A stretch of 64,000 nt of DNA from Mesorhizobium japonicum MAFF 303099 (GCF_000009625.1 NC_002678.2:6852001-6916000), one strand, 5' to 3'; shown: positions 21,593 through 30,274, counted from the stretch's first letter. Program-made: numbers and translations. The notes: generated by a model from the sequence alone, not told the origin.

Positions 21593-21650
21593 GCTGCGAT
21601 CTCCCCCCTTGTGGGGAAGATGGACGGCAAGCCAGAGGGGGGCGCTGCCC
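21593..21650 (+). repeat. Dispersed intergenic repeat, CTCCCC family, copy 1
   Basis: GCTGCGATCTCCCCCCTTGT and the following GGGGAAGAT ... CAGAGGGGGGCGCTG match in inverted orientation the element at 21730-21783 and in part those at 40434 and 42618. It directly follows the parC stop and holds a hairpin (ATCTCCCC/GGGGAAGAT) that could terminate transcription. Confidence 0.75.
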
Positions 21651-21729
21651 CGCCAGCCTATCAAATAAGTCATGGCCCCCAACGCCTGTCTCGGTTCTTG
21701 GTCTCAGCATATCAACGTTGGTGCTCTAC

Positions 21730-21783
21730 GGCGCCCTCCTCTGTCCTGCCGGACATCTCCCCACGAGGGGGGAGATTGGCAGC
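21730..21783 (-). repeat. Dispersed intergenic repeat, CTCCCC family, copy 2 (inverted)
   Basis: GGCGCCCTCCTCTGTCCTGC followed by CGGACATCTCCCCACGAGGG and GGGAGATTGGCAGC is the reverse complement of the copy type at 21593, giving a pair of elements facing each other about 80 bases apart between parC and the AI-2E-family gene. Its inner palindrome is ATCTCCCC-acgag-GGGGGAGAT. Confidence 0.75.
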
Positions 21784-21847
21784 ATCACCCAACTCATTTG
21801 GAGTATCGTCACGATTGCTGCACTATATCGGTGCATAACGGGGAAAG

Positions 21848-23083
21848 GTGTTTGGGAGAGACGGGCGTTTGAAGGAATCCAGGGTCCAGAAACCGGAACG
21901 GCAGCAGCGCCTGTTCGGCCTGTCGACGCCGCTGCGGTCGGCTGTCATTCCGCCGCTGTCGGCGGCGCGCTGGCTGCTGGTGCTGATCGTCGCCGCCGGC
22001 GTCTATTTCTTCCACGGTTTCCTGTTCCCGGTGCTGGCGGCACTGGTCATCGCGTTCGCCAGTTGGCCGCTTTACCAGCGGCTTCTGGCCGGCGTTGGTG
22101 GCAACCGCACCATCGCCGCCACTCTGGCCATCCTGTTCATCCTCGCCTTCCTGGTGATACCGATCGCGCTTGCCGGCACCTACGCCATCAACGAAGTGCG
22201 CGAGTGGGTCGGCTGGGCGATCGAGACCAACCGGCACGGGGCGGTGACGCCGCACTGGATCGCGACGATGCCTGTCGTGGGCGACTGGCTGAACGAGCAA
22301 TGGACGACCAATTTTGGTCATCCCGGCGGCATTGGTGAACTGATCCAGCTGATCAGCGGCGCCAATATCGGCAGCATCTATCGCGGTGCGCTCGCCGCCG
22401 GCGGCAGTGCCTTTGGGCTGCTCCTTACGCTGCTGTTCATGATGATCGCCCTGTTCTTCGCCTATCGGGACGGCGAGCACTTTGCCGGCCAGGTCGACCG
22501 CTTGGGCGAACGCATCCTTCCGACGCGATGGGAGCGGATTTCGCGCGTCGTTCCGGCGACCATCTCCTCGACCGTGACCGGCATGACCGTTATCGCCATC
22601 GGCGAGGGGTTGGTGCTGGGCATCGCCTACTGGCTGGCCGGCGTGCCGTCGCCGGTGACGCTTGGCGCCCTGACCGGCGTCATGGCGCTTATCCCCGGCG
22701 GGGCACCATTGTCCTTCACCCTCGTCTCGATTTATCTCGCCGCCAGCGGCTCGCCCATGGCCGGTCTGGCGCTGTTTCTGTGGGGCGCGGTCGAACTGTT
22801 CATCGTCGACAAGACACTGCGCCCGAAGCTCGTCGGCGGGCCGATTAAACTGCCTTTCCTGCCGACCTTTTTCGGCCTGATCGGCGGCGTCAAGACCATG
22901 GGCTTTCTCGGCCTGTTCATCGGCCCGGTGCTGATGGCGCTGCTGGTCGCCATCTGGCGCGAGTGGCTGCGCGAGGTGGAATTGGTCGACGAGCTCGCCG
23001 CCGGCTCGGCAGCCGAAATCGAGGCCACCCCACAGATCGAGGTCCTGCCGGAGCCAGGCGTGGCGAAGAAAGCCAGGGCCTGA
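21848..23083 (+). CDS. AI-2E family transporter (PerM/TqsA type)
   Basis: Product of 411 aa, most simply from GTG 21848 with GGGGAAAG just before it (close spacing, so a TTG seven codons in is possible). Eight membrane segments are arranged as in the AI-2E exporter superfamily: an N-terminal pair (WLLVLIVAAGVYFFHGFLFP), a large periplasmic region about residues 110-175 with amphipathic helices, then LLLTLLFMMIALFFAYRDGE and the signature GALTGVMALIPGGAPL and FIGPVLMALLVAIW. The members include TqsA (autoinducer-2 exporter) and Na+/H+ antiporters; the substrate here is not decided by sequence. It ends three bases from a convergent permease gene. Confidence 0.85.
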   Translation: MFGRDGRLKESRVQKPERQQRLFGLSTPLRSAVIPPLSAARWLLVLIVAAGVYFFHGFLFPVLAALVIAFASWPLYQRLLAGVGGNRTIAATLAILFILAFLVIPIALAGTYAINEVREWVGWAIETNRHGAVTPHWIATMPVVGDWLNEQWTTNFGHPGGIGELIQLISGANIGSIYRGALAAGGSAFGLLLTLLFMMIALFFAYRDGEHFAGQVDRLGERILPTRWERISRVVPATISSTVTGMTVIAIGEGLVLGIAYWLAGVPSPVTLGALTGVMALIPGGAPLSFTLVSIYLAASGSPMAGLALFLWGAVELFIVDKTLRPKLVGGPIKLPFLPTFFGLIGGVKTMGFLGLFIGPVLMALLVAIWREWLREVELVDELAAGSAAEIEATPQIEVLPEPGVAKKARA

Positions 23084-23086
23084 TCC

Positions 23087-23983
23087 CTAGACCGGATGGT
23101 GCACCGCGAGGTCGCCGCGTTGCTTGCGGCCATCATGCAGCTGCCAGAGCGAATGGGCGACCAGCGTGACGATCAGGATCGCGCCACCGATCAGGCTGTT
23201 GCGGGTCGGCGTCTCGGCAAAGATCATCCACACCCAGACCGGCGCCAGTACGGTTTCGAGCAGATAGAACATCGCCACTTCCGGCCCCGAAATGTATTTC
23301 GGCCCGGCGGCGAGGCAGAAGAACGAGATCGGCATGATGACGGCGCCGTTGAAGATGATCCACCAGGGCGCGTTCACGTGAAAGCCTTCGCCTGACACCA
23401 TGAAGGCGGCGAGCGCCATCGGCAGAAGCACGCCGACGAGTGAGGTGAAGCCCATGTCCTTGCCGCTGGCGCGCGAGATGGTGATGGCGACAGCGACGAA
23501 GAAGGCCGAGCACAGCGCCATGAAATCGCCGAACAGCTTGCCGGTGCCGACCGATCCGCCGACGATGACCAGCACGCCGAGGATCATGATCGCCATCGCC
23601 GCGATGGTCACCAGCCGAGGTCTTTCCCGCAGGAATATCCAGGACAATAGCCCTGCGAACACGGTGTTGAAGGCCAGGATGAACACCAGATCGGCGGTCG
23701 AGGTGTGATAGACGGCGGTGACGAAGGTGATCCCAGTCAGCCCATAGCATATCGCCACGATCAGGCCGGACCAGCCGGGGATGAGCGGCGGGGCGTTCCG
23801 GCTCAACGCTCGCCAGACCGACCAGATGAGCATGGCGGCGACGAATGTGGTGCCGGTGCGCAGCAGTATGATGGTCCATGCGCCGCCATCGGCGAGGCGG
23901 ATCAACGGTATGTCGACGGTCAGCGTCAGCCCGCCGATGGCGGTTATCAAAAGGCCCTTCTGGTGATCGTGGTGAGGGGACAT
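23087..23983 (-). CDS. EamA/DMT-family permease
   Basis: Product of 298 aa from ATG 23983, with GGGGACATG context and ten membrane helices formed by two EamA repeats. Repeat 1 runs from GLLITAIGGLTLTVDIPLIR to LSWIFLRERPRL; repeat 2 from GDFMALCSAFFVAVAITISR to SLIGGAILIVTLVAHSLW. The conserved pattern near the end of each repeat (FLRERPRL, and VWMIFAETPTRNSLIGG) is typical. The family exports amino acids or other metabolites across the inner membrane. The cytosolic tail is short and basic. No regulator is adjacent, so the substrate cannot be inferred. Confidence 0.88.
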   Translation of the reverse strand: MSPHHDHQKGLLITAIGGLTLTVDIPLIRLADGGAWTIILLRTGTTFVAAMLIWSVWRALSRNAPPLIPGWSGLIVAICYGLTGITFVTAVYHTSTADLVFILAFNTVFAGLLSWIFLRERPRLVTIAAMAIMILGVLVIVGGSVGTGKLFGDFMALCSAFFVAVAITISRASGKDMGFTSLVGVLLPMALAAFMVSGEGFHVNAPWWIIFNGAVIMPISFFCLAAGPKYISGPEVAMFYLLETVLAPVWVWMIFAETPTRNSLIGGAILIVTLVAHSLWQLHDGRKQRGDLAVHHPV

Positions 23984-24112
23984 GCAGGAACTTTCGCAGG
24001 AAATGCAGGCCGACGGCTGACCGGTTCAATGGCGCACTCTCTCTCCAGCCGCCCGGCTGAAAGACCAGCATCCCCTGCCTTGAAACTGTTTAAGCGCGGA
24101 TCGTGGAAAAAC

Positions 24113-24877
24113 TCAGCGTGAAACCGCTTCGTTGGTGTAGCGCTCCCAGCCCTTGGGGCCGAGATGCTCCTGCGGCATGAAGCGCATCTTATAATTCATC
24201 TTGCGCGAGCCGTTGACCCAGTAGCCGAGGTAGACATGGGGCAGTCCCATCGCCCTGGCGCGGGCGATGTGATCGAGGATCATGAACGTGCCGAGCGAAC
24301 GCTCCTCGAATTCGGGATTGAAGTAGGAATAGACCATCGACAGGCCGTCGGCCATTTTGTCGGTGAGCGCCACCGCGATGAGTTCGCCCTGACCCTTGCC
24401 GGTGATGAAAGTGTCGGGTCCGCGCCGCCGGTATTCGATCACCTTGGTGTCGACATGGGTATCCTCGACCATCATGGCGTAGTCCAGCACCGTCATGTCG
24501 GACATGCCGCCGCGGCGGTGGCGGGCATCGAGATAGCTGCGGAACAGCGAATATTGCTCGGTCGAGGGCTCCGCATTGTGCATGGCGCCGACGAGGTCGG
24601 AATTGTGCTGCAGCACACGCTTCATGTTGCGGCTGGCGGTGAATTCCTGGGCGAGGATGCGCACCGAAACGCAGGCGCGGCAGGTCTCGCAGGCCGGCCG
24701 GTAGGCAATGTTCTGTGACCGCCGGAAGCCGCCTTGCGTCAACAGGTCGTTCATCTCCGACGCCTTGTCGCCGACCAGATGCGTGAACACCTTCCGCTCG
24801 AACTGGCCGTCGAGATAGGGGCACGGCGACGGCGCGGTCAGGAAGAACTGCGGCGACTGGGTCGGATGCTGCGTCAT
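24113..24877 (-). CDS. bpt: Aspartate/glutamate leucyltransferase (N-end rule, arginyltransferase family)
   Basis: Product of 254 aa from ATG 24877. The Cys-rich N-terminal element [16 protein letters not shown] (about residues 58-73) and the GNAT-like C-terminal core ([50 protein letters not shown]) are diagnostic of the Bpt/Ate1 family. Bacterial Bpt adds leucine from Leu-tRNA to proteins with N-terminal Asp or Glu and so marks them for ClpS/ClpAP. The N-terminal [17 protein letters not shown] is also conserved in the family. It is monocistronic here; the neighbour on the same strand is an RDD protein 139 bases upstream. Confidence 0.93.
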   Translation of the reverse strand: MTQHPTQSPQFFLTAPSPCPYLDGQFERKVFTHLVGDKASEMNDLLTQGGFRRSQNIAYRPACETCRACVSVRILAQEFTASRNMKRVLQHNSDLVGAMHNAEPSTEQYSLFRSYLDARHRRGGMSDMTVLDYAMMVEDTHVDTKVIEYRRRGPDTFITGKGQGELIAVALTDKMADGLSMVYSYFNPEFEERSLGTFMILDHIARARAMGLPHVYLGYWVNGSRKMNYKMRFMPQEHLGPKGWERYTNEAVSR

Positions 24878-25016
24878 CTAAGTCTTGGAAACGCTCCTTC
24901 GAGTCGCTCTACCTTTGGCGCGGAAAGCAAAAAATTCAACAGGATTGTGAAGATGCGGGCATGCCAACGCCTTCACATTTGCGCCGACAAGGTGGGAAAG
25001 CCCCCGGAAAACATCT

Positions 25017-25487
25017 TTAGCGGCCGCTACGGCTGACCACCGTGCCGAGCAGAAGATCGTGCAGCGTGCGCTTGCGGTCGGAGAACAAGGTCACCAGCAG
25101 GACCAGCGGCGACAGGATGACGTTGCCGGCCCAGAACAGCACGGAATGGACCACCGCGGTCAGCCCGTCGATCGGCCTTCCGTCGAGACGATCGAGGCGG
25201 ATACCCATCATCTTCATGCCCGTGGTCGCCTGGTCGGCGCTGCCCAGCGTGTTCCAGATGTAGAGAATGGCGACGGCCGGCACCAGGACGCCGAACAGCA
25301 TCCAGCCGAGACCGAGGGTCAAAAGCCCGAGGAAGAACACCAATATGGCGAAAGGAATGGTGAGCAGCGCGACGATGATGTAGTCGAGCACGAAGGCCAG
25401 GATGCGCCGTGTGCGCACGCCTTCATAGGCCCTGACATCGTCAAGCCGGGTGTTGATGATTTCGCCGTCGAGAACGCGCGCGTTCAT
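25017..25487 (-). CDS. RDD-family membrane protein
   Basis: Product of 156 aa from ATG 25487; GAGGAAA is 6 bases upstream, and the six codons that extend the frame lack a site. The RDD signature is present: an Arg in the cytosolic start of helix 1 (RTRRILAFVLDYIIVALL) and Asp residues around the second helix and GMKMMGIRLDRLDGRPI. There are three membrane segments and a basic end (LFSDRKRTLHDLLLGTVV). RDD proteins have no settled role; a transport or exchange function has been suggested for some. The start codon overlaps the stop of a small upstream reading frame (ATGA), which suggests coupling. Confidence 0.85.
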   Translation of the reverse strand: MNARVLDGEIINTRLDDVRAYEGVRTRRILAFVLDYIIVALLTIPFAILVFFLGLLTLGLGWMLFGVLVPAVAILYIWNTLGSADQATTGMKMMGIRLDRLDGRPIDGLTAVVHSVLFWAGNVILSPLVLLVTLFSDRKRTLHDLLLGTVVSRSGR

Positions 25488-25648
25488 GTCATTTCCTCGT
25501 AACAAGGCCCGACATAGGGTGCGGGCCGCTCGTAAATGAAATGGTAAAGGCCTGTGCCGGAATCAAGGTCGGGGTCCTCTCCCGGGCGCAAGGCAAGAGC
25601 GTCGTGGGACACAATCCGAATCGGTTGAATTTGCCGTGCGGATGGCAT
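25484..25648 (-). CDS. Possible small gene coupled to the RDD gene
   Basis: A 54-codon frame (MPSARQIQPIRIVSHDALAL at its start, ending APYVGPCYEEMT) whose stop overlaps the RDD start as ATGA. Codons are mostly G/C-ending, in keeping with coding sequence. No ribosome-binding site stronger than GCAGCAAG is visible. It lies in the divergent region before sthA, so it could be a chance frame. No family is recognised. Confidence 0.42.
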   Translation of the reverse strand: MPSARQIQPIRIVSHDALALRPGEDPDLDSGTGLYHFIYERPAPYVGPCYEEMT

Positions 25649-25698
25649 TAGCTTGCTGCGGCGCAACAAAGCGCTCAGGGGCAGAGGGACGGGGCACT

Positions 25699-27087
25699 AT
25701 GGACTATGACATGCTGGTCATCGGCAGCGGCCCCTCCGGCCGCCGCGCAGCGGTGCAGTCGGCCAAGCTCGGCAAATCGGTGCTGGTGGTCGATCGCGGC
25801 CGGCGTCTTGGCGGCGTCTCCGTGCACACCGGCACCATCCCCTCGAAGACGCTGCGCGAAACCGTCCTCAATCTCTCCGGCTGGCGCGAGCGTGGCTTTT
25901 ACGGGCGCGGCTACCGGGTCAAGCAGGACATTTCCGTAGGCGACCTGATCGAGCGCCTGCACAAGACACTCGACCACGAAGTCGAGGTGCTGCAGCACCA
26001 GTTCATGCGCAATACGGTCAAGAGCGCGCGCGCGGCGGTAAAATTTCTCGGCCCCAACAAGGTCAGCCTGACATCGGACAATGGCGACTACAGCGAAGTC
26101 GGCTTCGCCAACGCGCTGATCGCGGTCGGCACCAGGCCGCACCGGCCACGCGATGTGCCCTTCGACAAGACCCGCATCTTCGACAGCGACGAGATGCTGG
26201 AGATCGACCGCCTGCCGCGCACGCTCACGGTCATCGGAGGCGGTGTCATCGGCGTCGAATACGCTACGATCTTTTCGGCGCTCGACGTGCCGGTGACGCT
26301 GGTCGAGCCGCGCAACTCCATCCTCGATTTCGTCGACCGCGAGATTGTCGACGACTTCATCCACCAGATGCGCGATCGCGGCATGACGATAAGGCTTGGC
26401 AGCGCGGTCAAGGAAATCCGCTCCAAGCCCGAAGCGGCCGAAGTGGAACTGGCCGATGGCCGCACCATTCGGTCGGAAGTCGTGCTCTACGCCGCCGGCC
26501 GCACCGGCAATGTTGGCAGCCTTGGCCTCGACGTGGTCGGCATCGACGCCGACTCCCGCGGCCGCATCAAGGTCGATCCGCAGACGTTTCAGACCAACGT
26601 CCCCAACATCTACGCCGCCGGCGACGTCATTGGCTTTCCGAGCCTTGCCTCGACCTCGATGGAGCAGGGCAGGGTGGCCGCCTGCCACGCTTTCGGCGTG
26701 ACGTTGCCGCCGCCGCCGGAAACGTTTCCCTATGGCATCTATGCGGTGCCGGAGATCTCGACCGTCGGCCAGTCCGAGGAACAGGTGCGTGAAAGTGGGG
26801 CCGCCTATGAGGTCGGCGTGGCGCGTTTCCGCGAGACCTCGCGCGGCCACATCATGGGCGTCAACACCGGCTTCCTCAAGCTGTTGTTCTCGATCGAAAC
26901 GCGCCGCCTGCTCGGCGCGCACATCGTCGGCGAGGGCGCGACCGAGCTCATACACATCGGCCAGGCCGTCATCAATCTCGGCGGCACCGTCGACTTCTTC
27001 GTCAACAACACCTTCAACTACCCGACACTGGCGGAAGCCTACAAGATCGCCGGGCTCGATGCCTGGAACAGGATGGGGCGAGGCTGA
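25699..27087 (+). CDS. sthA: Soluble pyridine nucleotide transhydrogenase
   Basis: Product of 462 aa from ATG 25699, a flavoprotein of the disulfide-reductase family. The FAD site is VIGSGPSGRRAAVQSAKLGK (residues about 7-26) and the NAD(P) site is LTVIGGGVIGVEYATIFSAL. The region that carries the redox CxxxxC in lipoamide dehydrogenase reads GGVSVHTGTIPSKTLRE, with both Cys missing; this absence distinguishes SthA/UdhA from lipoamide dehydrogenase. Dimerisation-domain motifs such as GVNTGFLKLLFSIETRRLLG are intact. It interconverts NADPH and NADH in the cytosol. GGGACGGGG precedes the start. It is alone, followed by a decayed gene on the other strand. Confidence 0.95.
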   Translation: MDYDMLVIGSGPSGRRAAVQSAKLGKSVLVVDRGRRLGGVSVHTGTIPSKTLRETVLNLSGWRERGFYGRGYRVKQDISVGDLIERLHKTLDHEVEVLQHQFMRNTVKSARAAVKFLGPNKVSLTSDNGDYSEVGFANALIAVGTRPHRPRDVPFDKTRIFDSDEMLEIDRLPRTLTVIGGGVIGVEYATIFSALDVPVTLVEPRNSILDFVDREIVDDFIHQMRDRGMTIRLGSAVKEIRSKPEAAEVELADGRTIRSEVVLYAAGRTGNVGSLGLDVVGIDADSRGRIKVDPQTFQTNVPNIYAAGDVIGFPSLASTSMEQGRVAACHAFGVTLPPPPETFPYGIYAVPEISTVGQSEEQVRESGAAYEVGVARFRETSRGHIMGVNTGFLKLLFSIETRRLLGAHIVGEGATELIHIGQAVINLGGTVDFFVNNTFNYPTLAEAYKIAGLDAWNRMGRG

Positions 27088-27111
27088 ACCGGCTTCTTTT
27101 CCTGGAATTGC

Positions 27112-27759
27112 TCAGCCGTCCATCTGGTCGGGCAGCGCCAGCATGACGTCGGCCGACGGCATGGCAGTACCGCCTCGATCTCCGCCGGTCTTACGCCGGC
27201 GATGGCGTCGGCATCGCCAGCCACGGTGCCGAGCGGCCCGCGAAATCCGTGCTTGGACCAGGCAAGCTTGCTGCAGCTTGGGGCTGGTCAGCGCCTCCAG
27301 CAGCCTGTCGACCGCCGGATCGATGACGATCAGCGGATGCGCCGAGTAGACGGTCGGCCGGGGTTAGAGGATTTCGGGCTTGGCGCCCAATGCCGGCCTG
27401 CACCCTTTGCCAGCGGGCTGGATCGGCGAGCGCCCATTCGCCAGCTGGTTTTCGTAGCCGATCACCATCGGCTCGGCGCCAAGGCCACCGGCGATATACT
27501 GGTCTAACAGTTTTCCCGAAGACGACGATTTCAGGCCCATGCTGCGGAAGATCGCCTTGGCCTGGTCGCCGCGCTGCGCCAGCAGCTCCTGCGTCGCCAC
27601 GTCGCCGCTCATCAGGCTCGACACCAGGCCGGCGAACATGAAGCCGGAATTGGAGCGGTCGGGGTCGGTGGAGACTATGCGTGCCCGGCCATAAGGCTCA
27701 TCGATGCCCCCGTCGCGGCCCTTCCCGCGCAAGGTCGGGGAAATCGTGTTGCGTCTCAA
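27112..27759 (-). pseudogene. Degenerate fragment of a substrate-binding/VWA-type protein
   Basis: The first part (27759-27364) reads STDPDRSNSGFMFAGLVSSL, then a helical stretch ending KSSSSGKLLDQYIAGGLGAE and PMVIGYENQLANG, which fits the middle of a periplasmic substrate-binding domain. The frame then runs into a stop at 27364. Directly beyond it another frame continues PTVYSAHPLIVIDPAVDRLLEALTSPKLQQ (given here only as a pointer: positions 27361-27270), and at the far end MPSADVMLALPDQMDG, the likely original C-terminus. The N-terminal part is missing. Several frame breaks plus 5' truncation make this a pseudogene. The parent family is inferred from fold-like patterns, not by search. Confidence 0.65.
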
Positions 27760-27866
27760 GCCGCGTCGTCCGCATCCACATCTTTCAGCCGGCTTACTGT
27801 TTCCAGTGGCTCGCTGGGGCGTTATGTGAATGGATAGGGTCGTGGAAGCGTGACGGGAGGTTGGAC

Positions 27867-28507
27867 ATGCTGGGCTGGTTCCGCAAGCTGCTGCCGCGCG
27901 AAGATCGCTTCTTCGACCTGTTCGAACGGCATTCCCGCACCGTGGTCGGTGGCGCCGAGGCGCTGGAACAGCTCCTCCAGGGCAAGGACATCGATCGCTG
28001 TGTCAGAAGATCATCGATCTCGAGGACGAGGCCGATCATATCACCGCCGAAGTCCTATTAGCGGTGCGGCGTTCCTTCATCACGCCCTTCGATCGCGGCG
28101 ACATCAAGGATCTGATCCAGTCGATGGATGATGCCATCGACATGATGCACAAGACCGTCAAGACGGTGAAGCTGTTCGAGACGAAGGAATTCGATCCTCG
28201 GATGCAGGAGATGGGCGGCGTCATCGTCGCCGCCGCCAAGTTGGTCGCCGAGGCGATCCCGCTACTGAGCAAGGTCGGCACGCACACCGTGCGCCTCAAC
28301 GCTATCGCCGAAGAGGTCATGCGCGTAGAAAGCCGCGCCGACGATTTGCACGAGCAAGGGCTGAAGGACTTATTCAAGCGGCATGGGCGCAGCGACCCGA
28401 TGGCTTACCTGATCGGTGGCGAGATTTACGGTCAGCTGGAAAAGGTGGTCGACCGTTTCGAGGACGTCGCCAACGAGATCAGCGGCATCGTCATCGAGAA
28501 TGTTTAG
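27867..28507 (+). pseudogene. DUF47 / PhoU-like Pit accessory gene with a frameshift
   Basis: ATG 27867 follows GGGAGG and opens MLGWFRKLLPREDRFFDLFE, the usual start of DUF47 proteins. At 27999-28002 the sequence TGTG breaks the frame after about 45 codons. Removing two bases there restores CQKIIDLEDEADHITAEVLL and leads without a stop into the rest of the domain (RRSFITPFDRGDIKDLIQSM, then GQLEKVVDRFEDVANEISG) to the stop at 28507. A TG dinucleotide insertion explains it. As written, only a 64-codon truncated product, or a C-terminal part started internally at GTG 28064, could be made. In other genomes this protein pairs with the Pit transporter that follows 3 bases later. A sequencing error is the alternative. 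Confidence 0.8.
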
Positions 28508-28510
28508 GTG

Positions 28511-29509
28511 ATGGAAGCCACCATTGCCTTTCCTGTGCTGATCGCCCTTGTCGCCGTGGCGCTGTTCTTCGATTTTCTCAACGGACTGCACGACGCCGCC
28601 AATTCCATCGCAACCATCGTTTCCACCCGCGTACTGCGGCCGCAATACGCGGTGCTGTGGGCGGCTTTCTTCAATTTCATCGCCTTCATGTTCTTCGGCC
28701 TTCATGTTGCCGAGACAGTGGGGAAGGGCATCGTCGACGTCAGCATTGTCACGCCGGCGGTGATTTTCTCAGCCCTTGTCGGCGCCATTGTCTGGAACAT
28801 CGTCACCTGGATTGCCGGCATTCCTTCGAGCAGCTCGCACGCGCTGATCGGCGGACTGGTTGGAGCCGGCGTTGCAAAGTCTGGGTTCGGCGCCATCGTC
28901 TGGACGGGCCTTGGCAAGACGGTCGCCGCAATCATCGTATCGCCGACAACCGGGTTTCTGCTGGCGCTGGTGTTGATCCTGGTCGTTTCGTGGCTATTCG
29001 TGCGCCAGACGCCGTTCGCCGTCGACAGCACATTCCGCGTAATGCAGTTCTTTTCCGCCTCGCTCTATTCGCTGGGACACGGCGGCAACGACGCGCAGAA
29101 AACCATGGGCATCATCGCGGTGCTGCTCTATTCGCAAGGCATGCTTGGCGAGAAATTCTACGTGCCGCTTTGGGTCGTCCTCACCTGCCAGTCTGCACTG
29201 GCGCTGGGCACACTGTTCGGCGGCTGGCGTATCGTCCACACCATGGGATCGAAGATCACCCGGCTGAACCCGATGCAGGGCTTTTGTGCCGAGACGGGTG
29301 GCGCGATCACTTTGTTTGCCGCCACCTGGCTTGGTGTTCCAGTGTCGACCACGCATACCATTACCGGCGCCATCATCGGCGTCGGTGCCGCCCGCCGTGT
29401 CTCGGCCGTACGCTGGGGCATCGCCGGGAACATCGTCATTGCCTGGATCGTCACTTTGCCGGCGGCGGCCGCCATTTCGGCCCTCACCTATTTTGTCACG
29501 CGCCAGTAG
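28511..29509 (+). CDS. pit: Low-affinity inorganic phosphate transporter
   Basis: Product of 332 aa from ATG 28511; a GTG one codon earlier is less likely. PiT family: the two signature repeats are FFDFLNGLHDAANSIATIVS near residue 17 and SLGHGGNDAQKTMGIIAVLL near residue 180, each with the conserved Asn-Asp/His-Asp. Further family elements are PSSSSHALIGGLVGAG and PVSTTHTITGAIIGVGAARR. About nine membrane helices. It moves phosphate (as metal phosphate in some members) with H+. It is immediately downstream of the frameshifted DUF47 gene, an arrangement standard in rhizobia, where the pair is the constitutive phosphate uptake route repressed under starvation. The transporter itself is intact. 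Confidence 0.95.
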   Translation: MEATIAFPVLIALVAVALFFDFLNGLHDAANSIATIVSTRVLRPQYAVLWAAFFNFIAFMFFGLHVAETVGKGIVDVSIVTPAVIFSALVGAIVWNIVTWIAGIPSSSSHALIGGLVGAGVAKSGFGAIVWTGLGKTVAAIIVSPTTGFLLALVLILVVSWLFVRQTPFAVDSTFRVMQFFSASLYSLGHGGNDAQKTMGIIAVLLYSQGMLGEKFYVPLWVVLTCQSALALGTLFGGWRIVHTMGSKITRLNPMQGFCAETGGAITLFAATWLGVPVSTTHTITGAIIGVGAARRVSAVRWGIAGNIVIAWIVTLPAAAAISALTYFVTRQ

Positions 29510-29685
29510 TAGGTCAGTTTGAAATTTGAAGCTTCGCTGGCGTCTCGAATTTCATGCATAGCTTCGATAACCAAATCCAATTCGCCGACGTCCATCGGGC
29601 AATATTGGTAGTTGCCAGGTGAGATCAGAGCCAAGACCACATATGGCCCATCACGCTCCGTTTTAGGCCGAAGTGAGATTTTCAC
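29488..29685 (-). CDS. Hypothetical small protein, possibly a fragment
   Basis: A 65-codon frame from GTG 29685 (MKISLRPKTERDGPYVVLAL, ending KLTYYWRVTK) that overlaps the pit 3' end by 22 bases. The same frame is open for about 33 codons upstream with protein-like character (VAQQIDTDIASLGAVKIS) but has no standard start there, so this may be the tail of a longer broken gene. The base composition is AT-richer than the neighbours, fitting the surrounding decay zone. No family recognised. Confidence 0.45.
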   Translation of the reverse strand: MKISLRPKTERDGPYVVLALISPGNYQYCPMDVGELDLVIEAMHEIRDASEASNFKLTYYWRVTK

Positions 29686-29886
29686 AGCACCAAGGCTGGC
29701 AATGTCAGTGTCAATCTGCTGTGCAACCCGACCAGTGGTAGCCGCCGTATGCCGCGATAAAATCTCTTGAAGTCCATTTTGTGCCTATACGTTGCGCTTC
29801 TTATATAGCCGCGAGCGGTCGGTGATCCACTACCCGATCAGGAGCGGCCATTCAGCCAAGTAGCGAAATGTGCTGTGATTCGGCAC

Positions 29887-30069
29887 ATGGGAAAGAAAGC
29901 AAAGCAGAAGGCCATGCAGGCGATTGATGCGCCGTTAGAGGACGGGCTTGAAGGGGAAGCCGCCTACTATGCCCGCAAGGTCGGCATCACTAGAGATGAA
30001 GCCGCCAAGATCATCCGGGAAGCCAACGCGCCGAAGCTGTCTATCGTCCGCAAGGAAAAGGTTAGTTAG
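29887..30069 (+). CDS. Small helical, charged protein
   Basis: A 60-codon frame from ATG 29887 (GTG 29875 would add four). It begins MGKKAKQKAMQAIDAPLEDG and continues AAYYARKVGITRDEAAKIIR. The second element looks like a short helix-turn-helix-like hairpin and is loosely like the C-terminal part of DUF3606 proteins, though shorter. The product is basic and has no export signal. A weak stem with TCTTCTTTTT follows its stop. It could be a nucleic-acid-binding micro-protein; the family is not established. Confidence 0.5.
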   Translation: MGKKAKQKAMQAIDAPLEDGLEGEAAYYARKVGITRDEAAKIIREANAPKLSIVRKEKVS

Positions 30070-30073
30070 CCGC

Positions 30074-30274
30074 TTAGGCGGTCTTCTTTTTGTACGGGCC
30101 GCGCGCCACCGGCTTCTCGGCTTCCTTCGATTCGATCAGCGCAACGATGTCCTGCAATCTCCCTACGCTTTCCGGCGACGTGCCGTAAATCGTGACCAGC
30201 ATGGCGTAGTCGATCTCGCCGCCGAGTGCTTTGAGGCCGTCGCCGCGCGCTGAGCGGTCAATCCGCCTGTGCAA
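30074..30274 (-). pseudogene. Internally deleted IS1-family transposase remnant
   Basis: The frame carries GGEIDYAMLVTIYGTSPESV, a stretch matching the middle of rhizobial IS1-type transposases. It is joined abruptly to DIVALIESKEAEKPVARG and PYKKKTA, which is the extreme C-terminus of the same proteins. The intervening catalytic part (the region with NLTMRM and RIHKTLR motifs in full-length members) is absent. The upstream part (RIDRSARGDGLKAL) is also damaged. So an internal deletion of several hundred bases took place, and its downstream end now overlaps the esterase gene. I recognise the family from memory of these motifs; no terminal repeats were identified. Confidence 0.65.

Noticed and set aside
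27990..28010. Programmed frameshifting in the DUF47 gene
   Set aside because: No slippery heptamer or downstream stem of the right spacing is visible; a TG duplication explains the break more simply.
30064..30092. Intrinsic terminator after the 60-codon gene
   Set aside because: The stem CCGC-ttag-GCGG is only four base pairs; the T-rich run codes for the transposase tail on the other strand.
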